Assembly: GCF_000024365.1 (NCBI RefSeq)
Contig: NC_013235.1
Span: 2,046,001 to 2,110,000 of the forward strand
Direction of reading: 5' to 3'
Length of the DNA stretch: 64,000 nucleotides
DNA from: Nakamurella multipartita DSM 44233
GTDB taxonomy: Bacteria; Actinomycetota; Actinomycetes; Mycobacteriales; Nakamurellaceae
Shown here: piece by piece, positions 10,544 to 19,752 of the stretch
Numbering within the stretch: the first letter of the stretch is position 1
Layout of the letters: every line of letters begins with the position of its first letter
Made by a program: the position numbers and the translations under genes
The notes under the pieces: generated by a model
Database searches by the model: none
Told to the model about the DNA's origin: nothing
What the model saw: only the letters and a program-made list of their open reading frames with translations

Positions 10544-11638
10544 TCAAGCTGCTTTGGCGGGTCGTTTTTCTGCGGACGCGGACGTAAGCGCGAGGAAGAC
10601 TTCTCGGGCGACATATCGCTTGAGGCAGCGGATGATCTCGGGCTTGGTCAGCCCCTGGGCGGTGCGTCGGGCGATGTAGTTCTTGGTTCGATCATCGGTG
10701 CCCATGCGGGTGATGACGATGCGCCAGAGTGCGCTATTGGCGGCTCGGTCTCCGCCGCGGTTGAGCCGGTGCCGGGTCGTCCTGCCCGACGAAGCAGGCA
10801 AGGGCGCCACGCCGCACAGCATCGCGAAGGCGGCCTCGTTGGTGAGGCGGTCGGCATTCTCGCCGGCCGTGACGAGCATCTGCCCGGCCACGTCGGGACC
10901 GATGCCTTTGAGTGCGAGCAGCCCGGGGTTGATCTGGGCCACGAGCGGACCGAGCAGCTCGTCGAGATCGGCGATCTCGACGCTGAGCGCCCGGTGGCGC
11001 CGAGCAAGAGAGCGCAGCGCGATCTTGGTGGCCGTGCCCGGATCGCCGGCACCGGCACGGTCCGGCCGCTGGTCGGCGCAGACCTTGATCAGTTCTCGGT
11101 CGGGCAACGCCCGCAGCTGGGCGCGCAGCGATTCCGGTGCGGTGACGATCAGCGCCTTGATCTGTCGCTGCACGTCAGCGCGTTGCCCGACGGCCGAACG
11201 GCGCGCCACCCGCAATGCCCGCAGCGCCTCGACACGACCGTCTCGATGCTTGGGCAGCCCGGTGCGCACCCGGGCCAACGCGGCCCGGGCCGCAGCCTCG
11301 GCATCGACGGGATCGGATTTGCCCTGCCACCGGCGGGCCTTGCGGTCGGGCCGGTCGACCTCGACCATGGCCACGCCCTGGGCGGCCAGCAATCGGGCCA
11401 GGCCGGCCCCGTAGACACCGGTGCCCTCGACACCGACCAGCAGCAGCGTCCCGAACCCGCGCAGCCACCGTAGCAACGCCCGGTAGCCGGCGGCGTCGGT
11501 GGGGAACTGGGCCGACCCCAACACCCGCCCCGCGGTGTCCACCGCTGCCGCGGTGTGGGTGTCCTTATGGGTGTCCACACCGCCGACCACCTCGACCGCC
11601 GATGAGTCTGCTTGTCGCTCCGCTTGTACTGCTGTCAT
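10544..11638 (-). CDS. IS110-family transposase
   Basis: A serine/DEDD recombinase that moves IS110 elements. It shows the RuvC-like N-terminal motif GGVDTHKDTHTAAAVD, the second acidic motif VGVEGTGVYG, and KSDPVDAEAAARAAL. The C-terminal transposase_20 domain has LKGIGPDVAGQML (helix-hairpin-helix-like) and the serine region PASSGRTTRHRLNRGG. With the start at MTAVQAERQ it is 364 residues, normal for the group. An upstream in-frame start at 11680 adds 14 residues. No frameshift is visible, so it may be active. Confidence 0.93.
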   Translation of the reverse strand: MTAVQAERQADSSAVEVVGGVDTHKDTHTAAAVDTAGRVLGSAQFPTDAAGYRALLRWLRGFGTLLLVGVEGTGVYGAGLARLLAAQGVAMVEVDRPDRKARRWQGKSDPVDAEAAARAALARVRTGLPKHRDGRVEALRALRVARRSAVGQRADVQRQIKALIVTAPESLRAQLRALPDRELIKVCADQRPDRAGAGDPGTATKIALRSLARRHRALSVEIADLDELLGPLVAQINPGLLALKGIGPDVAGQMLVTAGENADRLTNEAAFAMLCGVAPLPASSGRTTRHRLNRGGDRAANSALWRIVITRMGTDDRTKNYIARRTAQGLTKPEIIRCLKRYVAREVFLALTSASAEKRPAKAA

Positions 11639-11849
11639 CGTTGACCTGCCGTCCTGTCGCTGAACCGGGAAGGGCGGCACGCGCCGGTCGGGCGGGCGGA
11701 CAAGACAGTGACGGGGCCTCTGGCCAGGCTCCTATAAGGTCACGACGCCCGTCCGGCAGGTGCCGAGATCGCCGCCGAACCCCGGCCGACACATCCCGTT
11801 CAGGACACCACGGTCAGTCAGGGCACGAGTCAAGCCGAAGCTCGACGGC
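11639..11849 (-). ncRNA. Candidate bridge RNA region of the IS110 element
   Basis: The non-coding stretch upstream of the transposase, where characterised IS110 elements encode a bridge RNA that pairs with donor and target DNA. A stem (11708-11712 with 11739-11743) closes a loop holding GCTCCTAT at 11728-11735, an exact copy of the opposite element end (10531-10538), as expected of a donor-guide segment. A second stem (11759-11764 with 11804-11809) closes a loop containing ATCCCG (11793-11798), complementary to the target flank CGGGAT at 10525-10530. The second match is short and may be chance. Confidence 0.5.
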
Positions 11850-12201
11850 GATCCACCCCTACATCCTCACTGTCAGGGCACTGGTCGGCATGCTGCTGGT
11901 CGCGCTGGAGCGGGAATGCCGCGATCCGCTGCCGCCGGCCCAGCCGGCCGCCTGCGGGGCGTTGCCCGGCGAGAACACCGGGACCGCGTTCCTGGCCGAG
12001 ATCACCTGCACCCTGCACGTCGACGGCGAGACGATGGCCACCCTGATCGGCGAGCTGAACCGGCTGTGCCGGGAGGTCGCCATCTGGCCGACCGACGGCT
12101 CCCCGGCGTTCCATCTGCACACCGACCGGCCCGGTGAGGTGATCGAGGAGCTCTACGCCAGCGGGATGCCCTTCGATCTGCAGATCACCCGGCTGGACTG
12201 A
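11848..12201 (+). pseudogene. Hypothetical gene, 3' part, separated by the IS110-family element
   Basis: The last 118 or so codons of the gene whose 5' part ends at 10532. The product segment runs from AIHPYILTVRALVGMLL to the C-terminus DLQITRLD and includes CTLHVDGETMATLIGEL. It is in the same frame as the 5' part. Without the element it would be the C-terminal third of a protein of about 316 residues. Internal ATG/GTG codons could in principle give a fragment, but nothing suggests independent function. Confidence 0.7.
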
Positions 12202-12268
12202 CGCGCCCGCGTCCGGGGCGACCGGGCCGCCACGCGGCCCGCCCGGAGGGTCGTCGAGGGCATTGTCG

Positions 12269-14614
12269 GTGCCGGCAGCCAAGATGGACGCTGCAGGCAC
12301 GGCACGACGAGTCAGGCAGGAACGACGGACGTTGGAACAGATCGGGCTGGACACGCCGCTCAAGGAGCTGATCGGTGCCCGGACCGCGGGCCGGCTGGCC
12401 GACAAGCTCGAGCTGGCCACGGTCGGCGACCTGCTGCGCTACTACCCGCGCAAGTACGACCAGCGAGGCCGGCTGACCGACTTGGGCAAGCTGGTGGTGG
12501 GGGAGCGGGCCACCGTGTGGGCCCGGGTGGTCAAGGTGGTGGAGAAGGAGTTGGGCCATCGGGGGCCCGGCCGCGGCGCCCGCGGTCGCGGCGGCGGGGT
12601 CAAGCACATCACCAAGGTGGTGATCGGCGACGACCACCGCCAGCTGACCTGCACCTTCTTCAACCAGTACCACTGGACAAAGACGCTGCCCCCGGGCACC
12701 GACGCGATGTTCTCCGGCAAGATCACCAAGTTCCAGACCGAGCTGCAGATGAGCTCGCCGTCGGTGGCCATCCTGTCCGACGGGCGCGGGTCGGACGGAT
12801 CCACCGAGAACAATCCGATCGAGATCATCGAGTCGTTCCCGGGTGGGGTGATCCCGGTCTACCCCTTGGTCGAGGGCGTCACCCAGGCCGTTCTGCAGCG
12901 CAGCGTGCGGCTGCTGCTGGACCTGGGGCCTCGGATCGAGGACCCGGTGCCCGAGGTGCTGCTGGCCCAACGGGGCCTGGTCGACCTGGCCACCGCCCTG
13001 CACGACATCCACCGGCCGCGGACCCAGGAGCATCTGGATCGGGCCAAGGCGCGACTGCGCTACGACGAGGCGCTCTCGGTCCAGCTGGTGCTGGCCCGGC
13101 GCAAGGCGCTGGCCCGGGAGTTCCCGGCCGAACCGTGCCCGCGGGTGCCGGGCGGGCTGTTGGACGCCTTCGACGCCAACCTGCCGTTCGAGCTGACCGC
13201 CGGCCAGCGGGCCGTCGGGGAGGCGATCGGCACCGATCTGGCGACCATCCATCCGATGAACCGGTTGCTGCAGGGTGAGGTCGGTTCCGGCAAGACGGTG
13301 GTGGCCCTGCGGGCGATGCTGCAGGTCATCGACTCCGGCCGGCAGGCCGTCATGCTGGCGCCAACCGAGGTGCTGGCCGCCCAGCACGCCCGATCCCTGC
13401 GGCAGGTGCTCGGGCCGTTGGGTCGCGGCGGGGAGCTCGGCGCGCCGGCCGAATCCACCGCGATCACCCTGCTCACCGGCTCGCTGCCGGCCAAGGCCCG
13501 CAAGCTGGCCCTGCTCACCATCGCCTCCGGGCAGGCCGGGATCGTGGTCGGCACCCACGCGTTGCTCTCCGAGGGGGTGTTCTTCGCCAACCTCGGGCTG
13601 ATCGTGGTCGACGAGCAGCACCGGTTCGGCGTCGAACAGCGACATGCCCTGCGCACCAAGCATCCTGACGGTAGCCCGCCGCACGTGCTGGTGATGACGG
13701 CCACCCCGATCCCGCGCACGGTGGCGATGACGGTGTTCGGCGACCTGGACACCTCCACCCTGGACGAGTTGCCCCGCGGCCGGTCGCCGATCGGCACCAC
13801 CGTGGTGCCGGCCGCGGAGAAACCGGCCTGGGTGGAACGGGCCTGGCAGCGGATCCGCGAGGAGGTCGGCAAGGGGCATCAGGCGTACGTGGTCTGCCCG
13901 AAGATCGGCGACGGGTCTGGTGAGGATGCCGCCGGAGAACTGTTCGAGGACGGCTCGGTGGCCGAGACGGACAGCGACGCCGAGGGCGAATCGACCCGGC
14001 GGGCGCCGCTGGCGGTGACCCAGGTGGCGGCCATGCTGCGGGACGGTCCGCTGGCCGACCTGCGGGTCGGCGTCCTGCACGGCCGGCTGGTGCCGGCCGA
14101 GAAGGACGCGGTGATGACCGCTTTCGCCGCCGGCGAGCTGGACGTGCTGGTCGCCACCACCGTCATCGAGGTCGGCGTCGACGTGCCCAACGCCACCATG
14201 ATGGTGATCATGGACGCCGAACGGTTCGGCATGTCCCAGCTGCACCAGCTGCGCGGCCGGGTCGGCCGGGGCAGCGCCCCGGGCATCTGCCTGCTGGTCA
14301 CCGAATCGCCCGAGGGCACCCCCGGCCGGTTCCGGCTGGCCGCCGTCGCCGCCACCACCGACGGCTTCGAGCTCGCCGAGGCCGACCTCGAACTGCGCCG
14401 CGAGGGCAACGTGCTCGGCACCGAGCAGGCCGGCAAATCCACTGCGCTGCGCCAACTGTCGTTGCTGCGGGATCGGGACGTCATCGAGGACGCGCGGACC
14501 GACGCGGCCGGGCTGGTCGGCGACGACCCGGCCATGGCCCGCTGGCCCGGGCTGGCCGACATGGTCTCCGCCGTCATCGCCGAGCAGGATCAGGACTACC
14601 TGGACAAGGGCTGA
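12269..14614 (+). CDS. recG: ATP-dependent DNA helicase RecG
   Basis: A branch-migration helicase that regresses stalled replication forks. The protein is about 780 residues with an N-terminal wedge/OB region (LRYYPRKYDQRG), Walker A in LLQGEVGSGKTVVALRAML, the DEQH box VVDEQHRFGVEQR, motif III MTATPIPRT and the C-terminal helicase motif LRGRVGRGS. The start is uncertain: GTG at 12269 has GAGGG eight bases upstream, while TTG at 12263 and a later ATG are alternatives. An insert at the wedge (residues about 95-110, Gly/Arg-rich) is common in actinobacterial RecG. Confidence 0.95.
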   Translation: MPAAKMDAAGTARRVRQERRTLEQIGLDTPLKELIGARTAGRLADKLELATVGDLLRYYPRKYDQRGRLTDLGKLVVGERATVWARVVKVVEKELGHRGPGRGARGRGGGVKHITKVVIGDDHRQLTCTFFNQYHWTKTLPPGTDAMFSGKITKFQTELQMSSPSVAILSDGRGSDGSTENNPIEIIESFPGGVIPVYPLVEGVTQAVLQRSVRLLLDLGPRIEDPVPEVLLAQRGLVDLATALHDIHRPRTQEHLDRAKARLRYDEALSVQLVLARRKALAREFPAEPCPRVPGGLLDAFDANLPFELTAGQRAVGEAIGTDLATIHPMNRLLQGEVGSGKTVVALRAMLQVIDSGRQAVMLAPTEVLAAQHARSLRQVLGPLGRGGELGAPAESTAITLLTGSLPAKARKLALLTIASGQAGIVVGTHALLSEGVFFANLGLIVVDEQHRFGVEQRHALRTKHPDGSPPHVLVMTATPIPRTVAMTVFGDLDTSTLDELPRGRSPIGTTVVPAAEKPAWVERAWQRIREEVGKGHQAYVVCPKIGDGSGEDAAGELFEDGSVAETDSDAEGESTRRAPLAVTQVAAMLRDGPLADLRVGVLHGRLVPAEKDAVMTAFAAGELDVLVATTVIEVGVDVPNATMMVIMDAERFGMSQLHQLRGRVGRGSAPGICLLVTESPEGTPGRFRLAAVAATTDGFELAEADLELRREGNVLGTEQAGKSTALRQLSLLRDRDVIEDARTDAAGLVGDDPAMARWPGLADMVSAVIAEQDQDYLDKG

Positions 14615-14632
14615 GGGGGCGGCGCCCCGGCC

Positions 14633-15415
14633 TCACACGTGGGTGTGGGCCTGCCAGTGCGCCTGCAGCTCGGCCGGGCCGGTCGTTCTCACCTGTCCGC
14701 CCCGACCCCACAACGACAGGTAGAGGTCGGCGGCCGAGCCGCGCAGGCGCAGGTCGACGGGGTCGTCGTCCGGCGCGTGCCGGAGCGCCTCGGGCGGTTC
14801 GGCGGACACGCGGACCGTCCACCGGCTCGGGGCGTCGGTGGCCTCGACGGTCACCCGGTACGGACGATCGGAGTGCAGCGTCGACTCGGGTCGGGGCAGG
14901 AAGCTGCCGAGGAACTCGTCGATGCCGTCCACCGCCAGGTCGCGCTCGACGGCCGCCTCGGCGGTGGTAGGGAAGCGGCCGAGCCGGGCGGCGAGCATGT
15001 CGACGCCATGGACGGTGGCCTCGTGGGCTTGGCGGCGGGCCCAGTAATGCCGAGCCGGGCCGGGGTCGGCCAGGAAGACGATCGTCTGCAGGTCGGCGGG
15101 CGCGCCGCGCAAGGCCGCGGTCACACCGGCCGTGCCGGTGTCGAACCACTCGATCAGCGCGGCGCCGTCGGCCCGATCGGGCGTGGCGAACATGGCCTGC
15201 AGGTCGTGGTCGTCGGGCATGGTGCGCCGTTGCCGGGTCACCACGTCGGTGACGAACCGCTGCACCCCGCCGAGGTGCCCGATCAGATCGGCGGCGGTCC
15301 AGTCCGGGCACGTGGGCACGACGCGGTCCGCCGCGGTTCGGGCGAAGTCGGCGGCCAGCCGGGCCGACCGGTCGGCCACCACCTGGATCAGTCGGGCGGT
15401 GTCGTCAGTGCTCAT
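14633..15415 (-). CDS. Maleylpyruvate isomerase-family (mycothiol-dependent fold) protein
   Basis: A 260-residue protein of the MDMPI_N/DinB-like superfamily (TIGR03083), typical of actinobacteria. The N-terminal four-helix domain has VPTCPDWTAADLIGHLGG with the metal-ligand His, and ARRQAHEATVHGVDML with further ligand residues. The C-terminal domain (LRLRGSAADLYLSLWGR) matches the MDMPI_C sterol-carrier-like fold. The metal residues suggest thiol-dependent chemistry, but no substrate can be given. Its start overlaps the stop of the amidohydrolase gene by 11 bases, so the two form an operon. Confidence 0.87.
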   Translation of the reverse strand: MSTDDTARLIQVVADRSARLAADFARTAADRVVPTCPDWTAADLIGHLGGVQRFVTDVVTRQRRTMPDDHDLQAMFATPDRADGAALIEWFDTGTAGVTAALRGAPADLQTIVFLADPGPARHYWARRQAHEATVHGVDMLAARLGRFPTTAEAAVERDLAVDGIDEFLGSFLPRPESTLHSDRPYRVTVEATDAPSRWTVRVSAEPPEALRHAPDDDPVDLRLRGSAADLYLSLWGRGGQVRTTGPAELQAHWQAHTHV

Positions 15416-16172
15416 GCGTCTGGTCCATTCGGTAGAAGTCGACGGCGTTGTCGTGCAGGACGGCCGGCAGCGCCGCCGCGCCGAGCGCGTCGCCGATCAG
15501 GGTCAGGTCGGACGGTTCGAACGGCCGGCGGGCTCGGGTGCCGGGCAGGTCGGTGCCGACCATCAGGCTGTGCGGGTTGGCGGCGTGGATCTGCCGCAGC
15601 GTGCCGGGCACGTCCAGCTCGACCCGGCCGAAGCCGGTGGCCTTGATCCGCACCCCGGCCTCGGCCAGCGCCAGCAGCGTCGGGCGGTGGGCCGCGGTCA
15701 GCCCGAGGTGGTCGATGCTGACTCGCGGCAGCCGGCCGATCGGATCGGCCAGCTGGTCGAGATCGGCCGCGTCCAGGTAGAGCTCGATGTGCAGCCGGGC
15801 CACCGCCCAGGCCCGCTGGCCGAACGTGGTCAGCGCGGCCACCGATTCGCTGCCCCCGCGGAACAGGTTGAAGCGCACTCCCCGGACACCGCTGTGCGCG
15901 AGGTCGATCAGGTCGGCGTCGGTGGCCTGGGCCGGGACGTTGGCCACGCCGACGAAGCCCGGACCGAGCGCCGTCAGCGCCGCCCGCAGGTAACCGACGT
16001 CGAAGGCCTGGAACGAGCCGGAGACGACGCTGCCGCCGACGATCGGCAGCGCGGCGACCGCCGCCCGGTACTCGGCCGCGGTGAACGGCGGCGGCCGGTA
16101 GCCATGGTTGGCGACCAGCGGGAACGCCGGATCGATGATGTGCAGATGGCTGTCGAAGATCGGCTGGGCCAC
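15405..16172 (-). CDS. Amidohydrolase-family (amidohydrolase 2) protein
   Basis: A TIM-barrel metal-dependent hydrolase of 255 residues. It begins with the metal-binding IFDSHLHIIDP (HxH) and has the barrel segments GVRGVRFNLFRGG, VSIDHLGLT (His) and LMVGTDLPGTR (Asp), then HDNAVDFYRM at the end. These are the hallmarks of the 2-pyrone-4,6-dicarboxylate lactonase-like group. The GTG start is the last good one before the HxH motif; no strong ribosome site is visible. It precedes the mycothiol-fold gene in an overlapping pair. The substrate is unknown. Confidence 0.85.
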   Translation of the reverse strand: MAQPIFDSHLHIIDPAFPLVANHGYRPPPFTAAEYRAAVAALPIVGGSVVSGSFQAFDVGYLRAALTALGPGFVGVANVPAQATDADLIDLAHSGVRGVRFNLFRGGSESVAALTTFGQRAWAVARLHIELYLDAADLDQLADPIGRLPRVSIDHLGLTAAHRPTLLALAEAGVRIKATGFGRVELDVPGTLRQIHAANPHSLMVGTDLPGTRARRPFEPSDLTLIGDALGAAALPAVLHDNAVDFYRMDQTHEH

Positions 16173-16323
16173 GGCGACGACGATAGGCCGCCGGCCGGGC
16201 GAAGGTGAGGCGACCCTATCGGCCCGGCGGGAGTGTCGGGGGCGTCTTGTAAGTTGCCTGCGACGGCCCGACCGCGAGCGGATCGCGTCGGCCGGGTCAA
16301 CGACAACAGAAGAGGACGGTGGC

Positions 16324-19300
16324 ATGTTCGCCAAGATCCTGGTGGCCAACCGAGGTGAGATCGCGGTTCGTGCGTTCCGCGCCGCCTGGGAGCTGGGCAT
16401 CGACTCGGTCGCGGTGTTCCCCTGGGAGGACCGCAACTCGGTGCACCGGCAGAAGGCCACCGAGGCCTACCAGATCGGCGAACGTGGCCACCCCGTCCGG
16501 GCGTACCTGGATGTCGATTCCATCGTGCGGACCGCCGTCGCGGCCGGGGCCGACGCGGTCTATCCGGGCTACGGCTTCCTGTCCGAGAACCCCGACCTGG
16601 CCCAGGCCTGCGCGGATGCCGGCATCACCTTCATCGGGCCGTCCGCCGCGGTGCTGGAGATGGCCGGCAACAAGGCCACCGCGGTGGCCGCGGCCACCGC
16701 CGCCGGGGTGCCGGTGCTGCCCTCCAGCGCACCCTCGTCCGACGTGCCCACGCTGATCGCGGCGGCCGAGGAGATCGGGTTCCCGGTGTTCGTCAAGGCG
16801 GTCGCCGGCGGCGGCGGCCGGGGCATGCGCCGGGTCAACACCCCGGCGGAGCTGCCCGAAGCCCTAGCCACCGCGATGCGGGAGGCCGACTCCGCGTTCG
16901 GCGATCCGACCGTGTTCCTGGAGCGGGCGGTGATCGAACCCCGCCACATCGAGGTGCAGATCCTGGCCGACCACCGCGGCCCGCAGGGCGACCCGGCCGG
17001 CACCATCCACCTGTTCGAGCGCGACTGCTCGGTGCAGCGCCGGCACCAGAAGGTGATCGAGGTGGCCCCCGCGGTCGGCCTCGATCCGGGCCTGCGGGAC
17101 CGGATCTGCGCCGATGCCGTGGCCTTCGCCCGGCACATCGGGTACGTCAACGCCGGCACCGTCGAGTTCCTGGTCGAGGGGAGCGGGCCGGACGCCCGGT
17201 ACCACTTCATCGAGATGAACCCGCGCATCCAGGTCGAGCACACGGTGACCGAAGAGGTCACCGACGTCGACCTGGTCGGTGCCCAGATCCGCATCGCGGC
17301 CGGCGAGACCCTGGCCGACCTGGGTCTGGCCCAGGAGAGCATCCGGGTCAACGGAGCCGCCCTGCAGTGCCGGATCACCACCGAGGATCCGGCCAACGGG
17401 TTCCGCCCGGACACCGGCAAGATCAACACCTACCGCTCGCCGGGCGGCGGGGGCGTGCGCGTCGACGGTGGCACCGTGCATTCCGGCGCCGACGTCTCGG
17501 CCCACTTCGACTCGCTGCTGGTCAAGCTGACCTGCCGCGGCCGGGACTGGAAGCAGGCCGTCGCCCGGGCCCGTCGGGCCCTGGCCGAGTTCCGCATCCG
17601 TGGCGTGGCCACCAACATCCCGTTCCTGATGGCCGTGCTGGAGGATCCCGACTTCGCCGCCGGCGGGGTCACCACCAGCTTCATCGAGACCCACCCCGAG
17701 CTGCTGTCCGCCCGGCACTCCGCCGACCGCGGCACCCGGCTGCTCTCGTACCTGGCCGACATCACCATCAACAAGCCCTACGGTCCGCGTCCGGCCGGGC
17801 TGCTCGAGCCGCACCTGAAGTTGCCGGCGGTCGACCTCAAGCACCCCGCCCCGCCCGGCACCCGGCAGGCCCTGGTCGACCTGGGTCCGGAGGGCTTCGC
17901 CCGCCGGCTGCGGGAGGCGCCCGACCTCCTGGTCACCGACACCACGTTCCGGGACGCGCACCAGAGCCTGCTGGCCACCCGGGTCCGCACCCGCGACCTG
18001 GCCATGATCGGGCCCGCGGTCGCCCGGCTCACCCCGCAGCTGCTGTCCATCGAGGCCTGGGGCGGCGCCACCTACGACGTGGCCCTGCGGTTCCTGTCCG
18101 AGGACCCGTGGGAGCGGCTGGCCACCCTGCGTGAGGCGATCCCCACCATCGCCCTGCAGATGCTGCTGCGCGGCCGCAACACCGTCGGCTACACGCCGTA
18201 CCCGCAGGCCGTCACCGACGCCTTCGTGCACGAGGCGGCCGCGACCGGCATCGACATCTTCCGCATCTTCGACGCCCTCAACGACGTCAGCCAGATGCGC
18301 CCGGCGATCGACGCGGTGCGGGCCACCGGAACCGCGGTCGCCGAGGTCGCCCTGTGTTACACCGGCAACCTGTCCAACCCGGCCGAGAAGCTCTACACGC
18401 TGGACTACTACCTGCGGCTGGCCGAGCAGATCGTCAACGCCGGCGCGCACGTGCTGGCGATCAAGGACATGGCCGGGCTGCTGCGGGCCCCGGCCGCGCA
18501 CACCCTGGTCACCGCGCTGCGCGAGCGGTTCGACCTGCCGCTGCACCTGCACACCCACGACACCGCCGGCGGCCAGCTGGCCACCCTGCTGGCCGCGTCG
18601 GCGGCCGGGGTGGATGCGGTGGACGCGGCCAGTGCCTCGATGGCCGGCACCACGTCCCAGCCGCCGATGTCGGCCCTGGTCGCGGCGACCGACTTCACCG
18701 GCCGGCCGACCGGCCTGGACCTGCATGCCGTGCAGGAGCTGGAGCCGTACTGGGAGGCCGTGCGGGCGCTGTACGCGCCGTTCGAGTCGGGCCTGCGGGC
18801 GCCGACCGGCCGGGTCTACCAGCACGAGATCCCCGGCGGGCAGCTGTCCAACCTGCGCCAGCAGGCGATCGCGCTGGGCCTGGGACACCGGTTCGAGGAG
18901 GTCGAGGCCACCTACACGGCGGCGAACGCGATGCTCGGCAACCTGGTCAAGGTCACCCCGTCGTCCAAGGTGGTCGGCGACCTGGCCCTGCACCTGGTCG
19001 GGGCGCGGGTCGACCCGGCCGAGTTCGAGGCCGATCCGGGCCGCTTTGACATCCCGGACTCGGTGATCGGGTTCCTGTCCGGCGACCTGGGCGACCCGCC
19101 CGGGGGTTGGCCGGAGCCGTTCCGGACCAAGGCCCTGGCCGGCCGCCGGTACACCCCGCCGGAGGCGACGCTGAGCGACCAGGACGCGCAGGATCTGGCC
19201 GCCAACCCCCGGCCGACGCTGAACCGGCTGCTGTTCCCGGGGCCGGAGCGCGAGTTCCGCCAGTCCCGGCAGCAGTTCGGCGATCTGTCGGTGCTGCCCA

Positions 19301-19740
19301 CCGTCGACTACCTCTACGGGTTGCAGCCCGGCGCCGAGCACGTGGTCGACCTGCAGTCCGGGGTCCAGCTCTACCTGGGGCTGGAGGCGACCGGTGCCCC
19401 CGACGAGCGCGGCCTGTGCACGGTGGTCACCACCCTCAACGGCCAGCTGCGCCCGCTGCAGATCCGCGACCGCAGCGTCGACGTGGACGTGCCGGTGGCC
19501 GAGCGCGCCGACCCGGGCAATCCGTTCCACGTCGCCTCGCCGTTCGCGGGCGTGGTCACCCTGGCGGTCAGCGAGGGTGACGAGGTGGAGGCCGGGGCGA
19601 CCGTGGCCACCATCGAGGCGATGAAGATGGAGGCCTCGATCACCAGTGCCCGGGCCGGTCGGGTGCAGCGCACCGCGATCAACCCGGTGCAGCAGGTGGA
19701 GGGCGGCGACCTGCTGCTCGTGCTGACCGACGGCGCCTGA
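16324..19740 (+). CDS. pyc: Pyruvate carboxylase
   Basis: A biotin enzyme that carboxylates pyruvate to oxaloacetate, replenishing the TCA cycle. The protein is 1138 residues and single-chain. The biotin carboxylase/ATP-grasp domain covers about 1-450 (FAKILVANRGEIAVRA, KAVAGGGGRGMR, EMNPRIQVEHTVTE). The carboxyltransferase domain starts about 535 (DTTFRDAHQSLLATR, HTHDTAGG). The C-terminal biotinyl domain has the modified Lys in IEAMKMEASI. The ATG at 16324 gives the usual N-terminus. It is followed closely by rsmD. Confidence 0.97.
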   Translation: MFAKILVANRGEIAVRAFRAAWELGIDSVAVFPWEDRNSVHRQKATEAYQIGERGHPVRAYLDVDSIVRTAVAAGADAVYPGYGFLSENPDLAQACADAGITFIGPSAAVLEMAGNKATAVAAATAAGVPVLPSSAPSSDVPTLIAAAEEIGFPVFVKAVAGGGGRGMRRVNTPAELPEALATAMREADSAFGDPTVFLERAVIEPRHIEVQILADHRGPQGDPAGTIHLFERDCSVQRRHQKVIEVAPAVGLDPGLRDRICADAVAFARHIGYVNAGTVEFLVEGSGPDARYHFIEMNPRIQVEHTVTEEVTDVDLVGAQIRIAAGETLADLGLAQESIRVNGAALQCRITTEDPANGFRPDTGKINTYRSPGGGGVRVDGGTVHSGADVSAHFDSLLVKLTCRGRDWKQAVARARRALAEFRIRGVATNIPFLMAVLEDPDFAAGGVTTSFIETHPELLSARHSADRGTRLLSYLADITINKPYGPRPAGLLEPHLKLPAVDLKHPAPPGTRQALVDLGPEGFARRLREAPDLLVTDTTFRDAHQSLLATRVRTRDLAMIGPAVARLTPQLLSIEAWGGATYDVALRFLSEDPWERLATLREAIPTIALQMLLRGRNTVGYTPYPQAVTDAFVHEAAATGIDIFRIFDALNDVSQMRPAIDAVRATGTAVAEVALCYTGNLSNPAEKLYTLDYYLRLAEQIVNAGAHVLAIKDMAGLLRAPAAHTLVTALRERFDLPLHLHTHDTAGGQLATLLAASAAGVDAVDAASASMAGTTSQPPMSALVAATDFTGRPTGLDLHAVQELEPYWEAVRALYAPFESGLRAPTGRVYQHEIPGGQLSNLRQQAIALGLGHRFEEVEATYTAANAMLGNLVKVTPSSKVVGDLALHLVGARVDPAEFEADPGRFDIPDSVIGFLSGDLGDPPGGWPEPFRTKALAGRRYTPPEATLSDQDAQDLAANPRPTLNRLLFPGPEREFRQSRQQFGDLSVLPTVDYLYGLQPGAEHVVDLQSGVQLYLGLEATGAPDERGLCTVVTTLNGQLRPLQIRDRSVDVDVPVAERADPGNPFHVASPFAGVVTLAVSEGDEVEAGATVATIEAMKMEASITSARAGRVQRTAINPVQQVEGGDLLLVLTDGA

Positions 19741-19752
19741 GCGGGCCGGCCG

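Larger units (their letters stand above)
10533..11849 (-). mobile_element. IS110-family insertion sequence, about 1317 bp
   Basis: The element carries one transposase gene on the minus strand and about 210 non-coding bases upstream of it, the arrangement of the IS110 group, in which the upstream region encodes a bridge RNA. There are no terminal inverted repeats, as expected. Boundaries are inferred from the reading frame of the interrupted gene: removing 10533-11849 leaves a single GC and restores frame. Exact ends could shift by a few bases. The length is a multiple of three. Confidence 0.75.

Noticed and set aside
10531-11735. GCTCCTAT repeat as a target-site duplication bounding the IS110 element
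   Set aside because: Taking these as ends leaves about 115 bases of Arg/Ser-rich, non-gene-like sequence in the interrupted frame; a donor-guide copy inside the element fits better.
9934-12201. DAK2-domain (YloV-like) gene expected between rpmB and recG
   Set aside because: The two gene parts show no dihydroxyacetone kinase motif such as PVPDGDTG.
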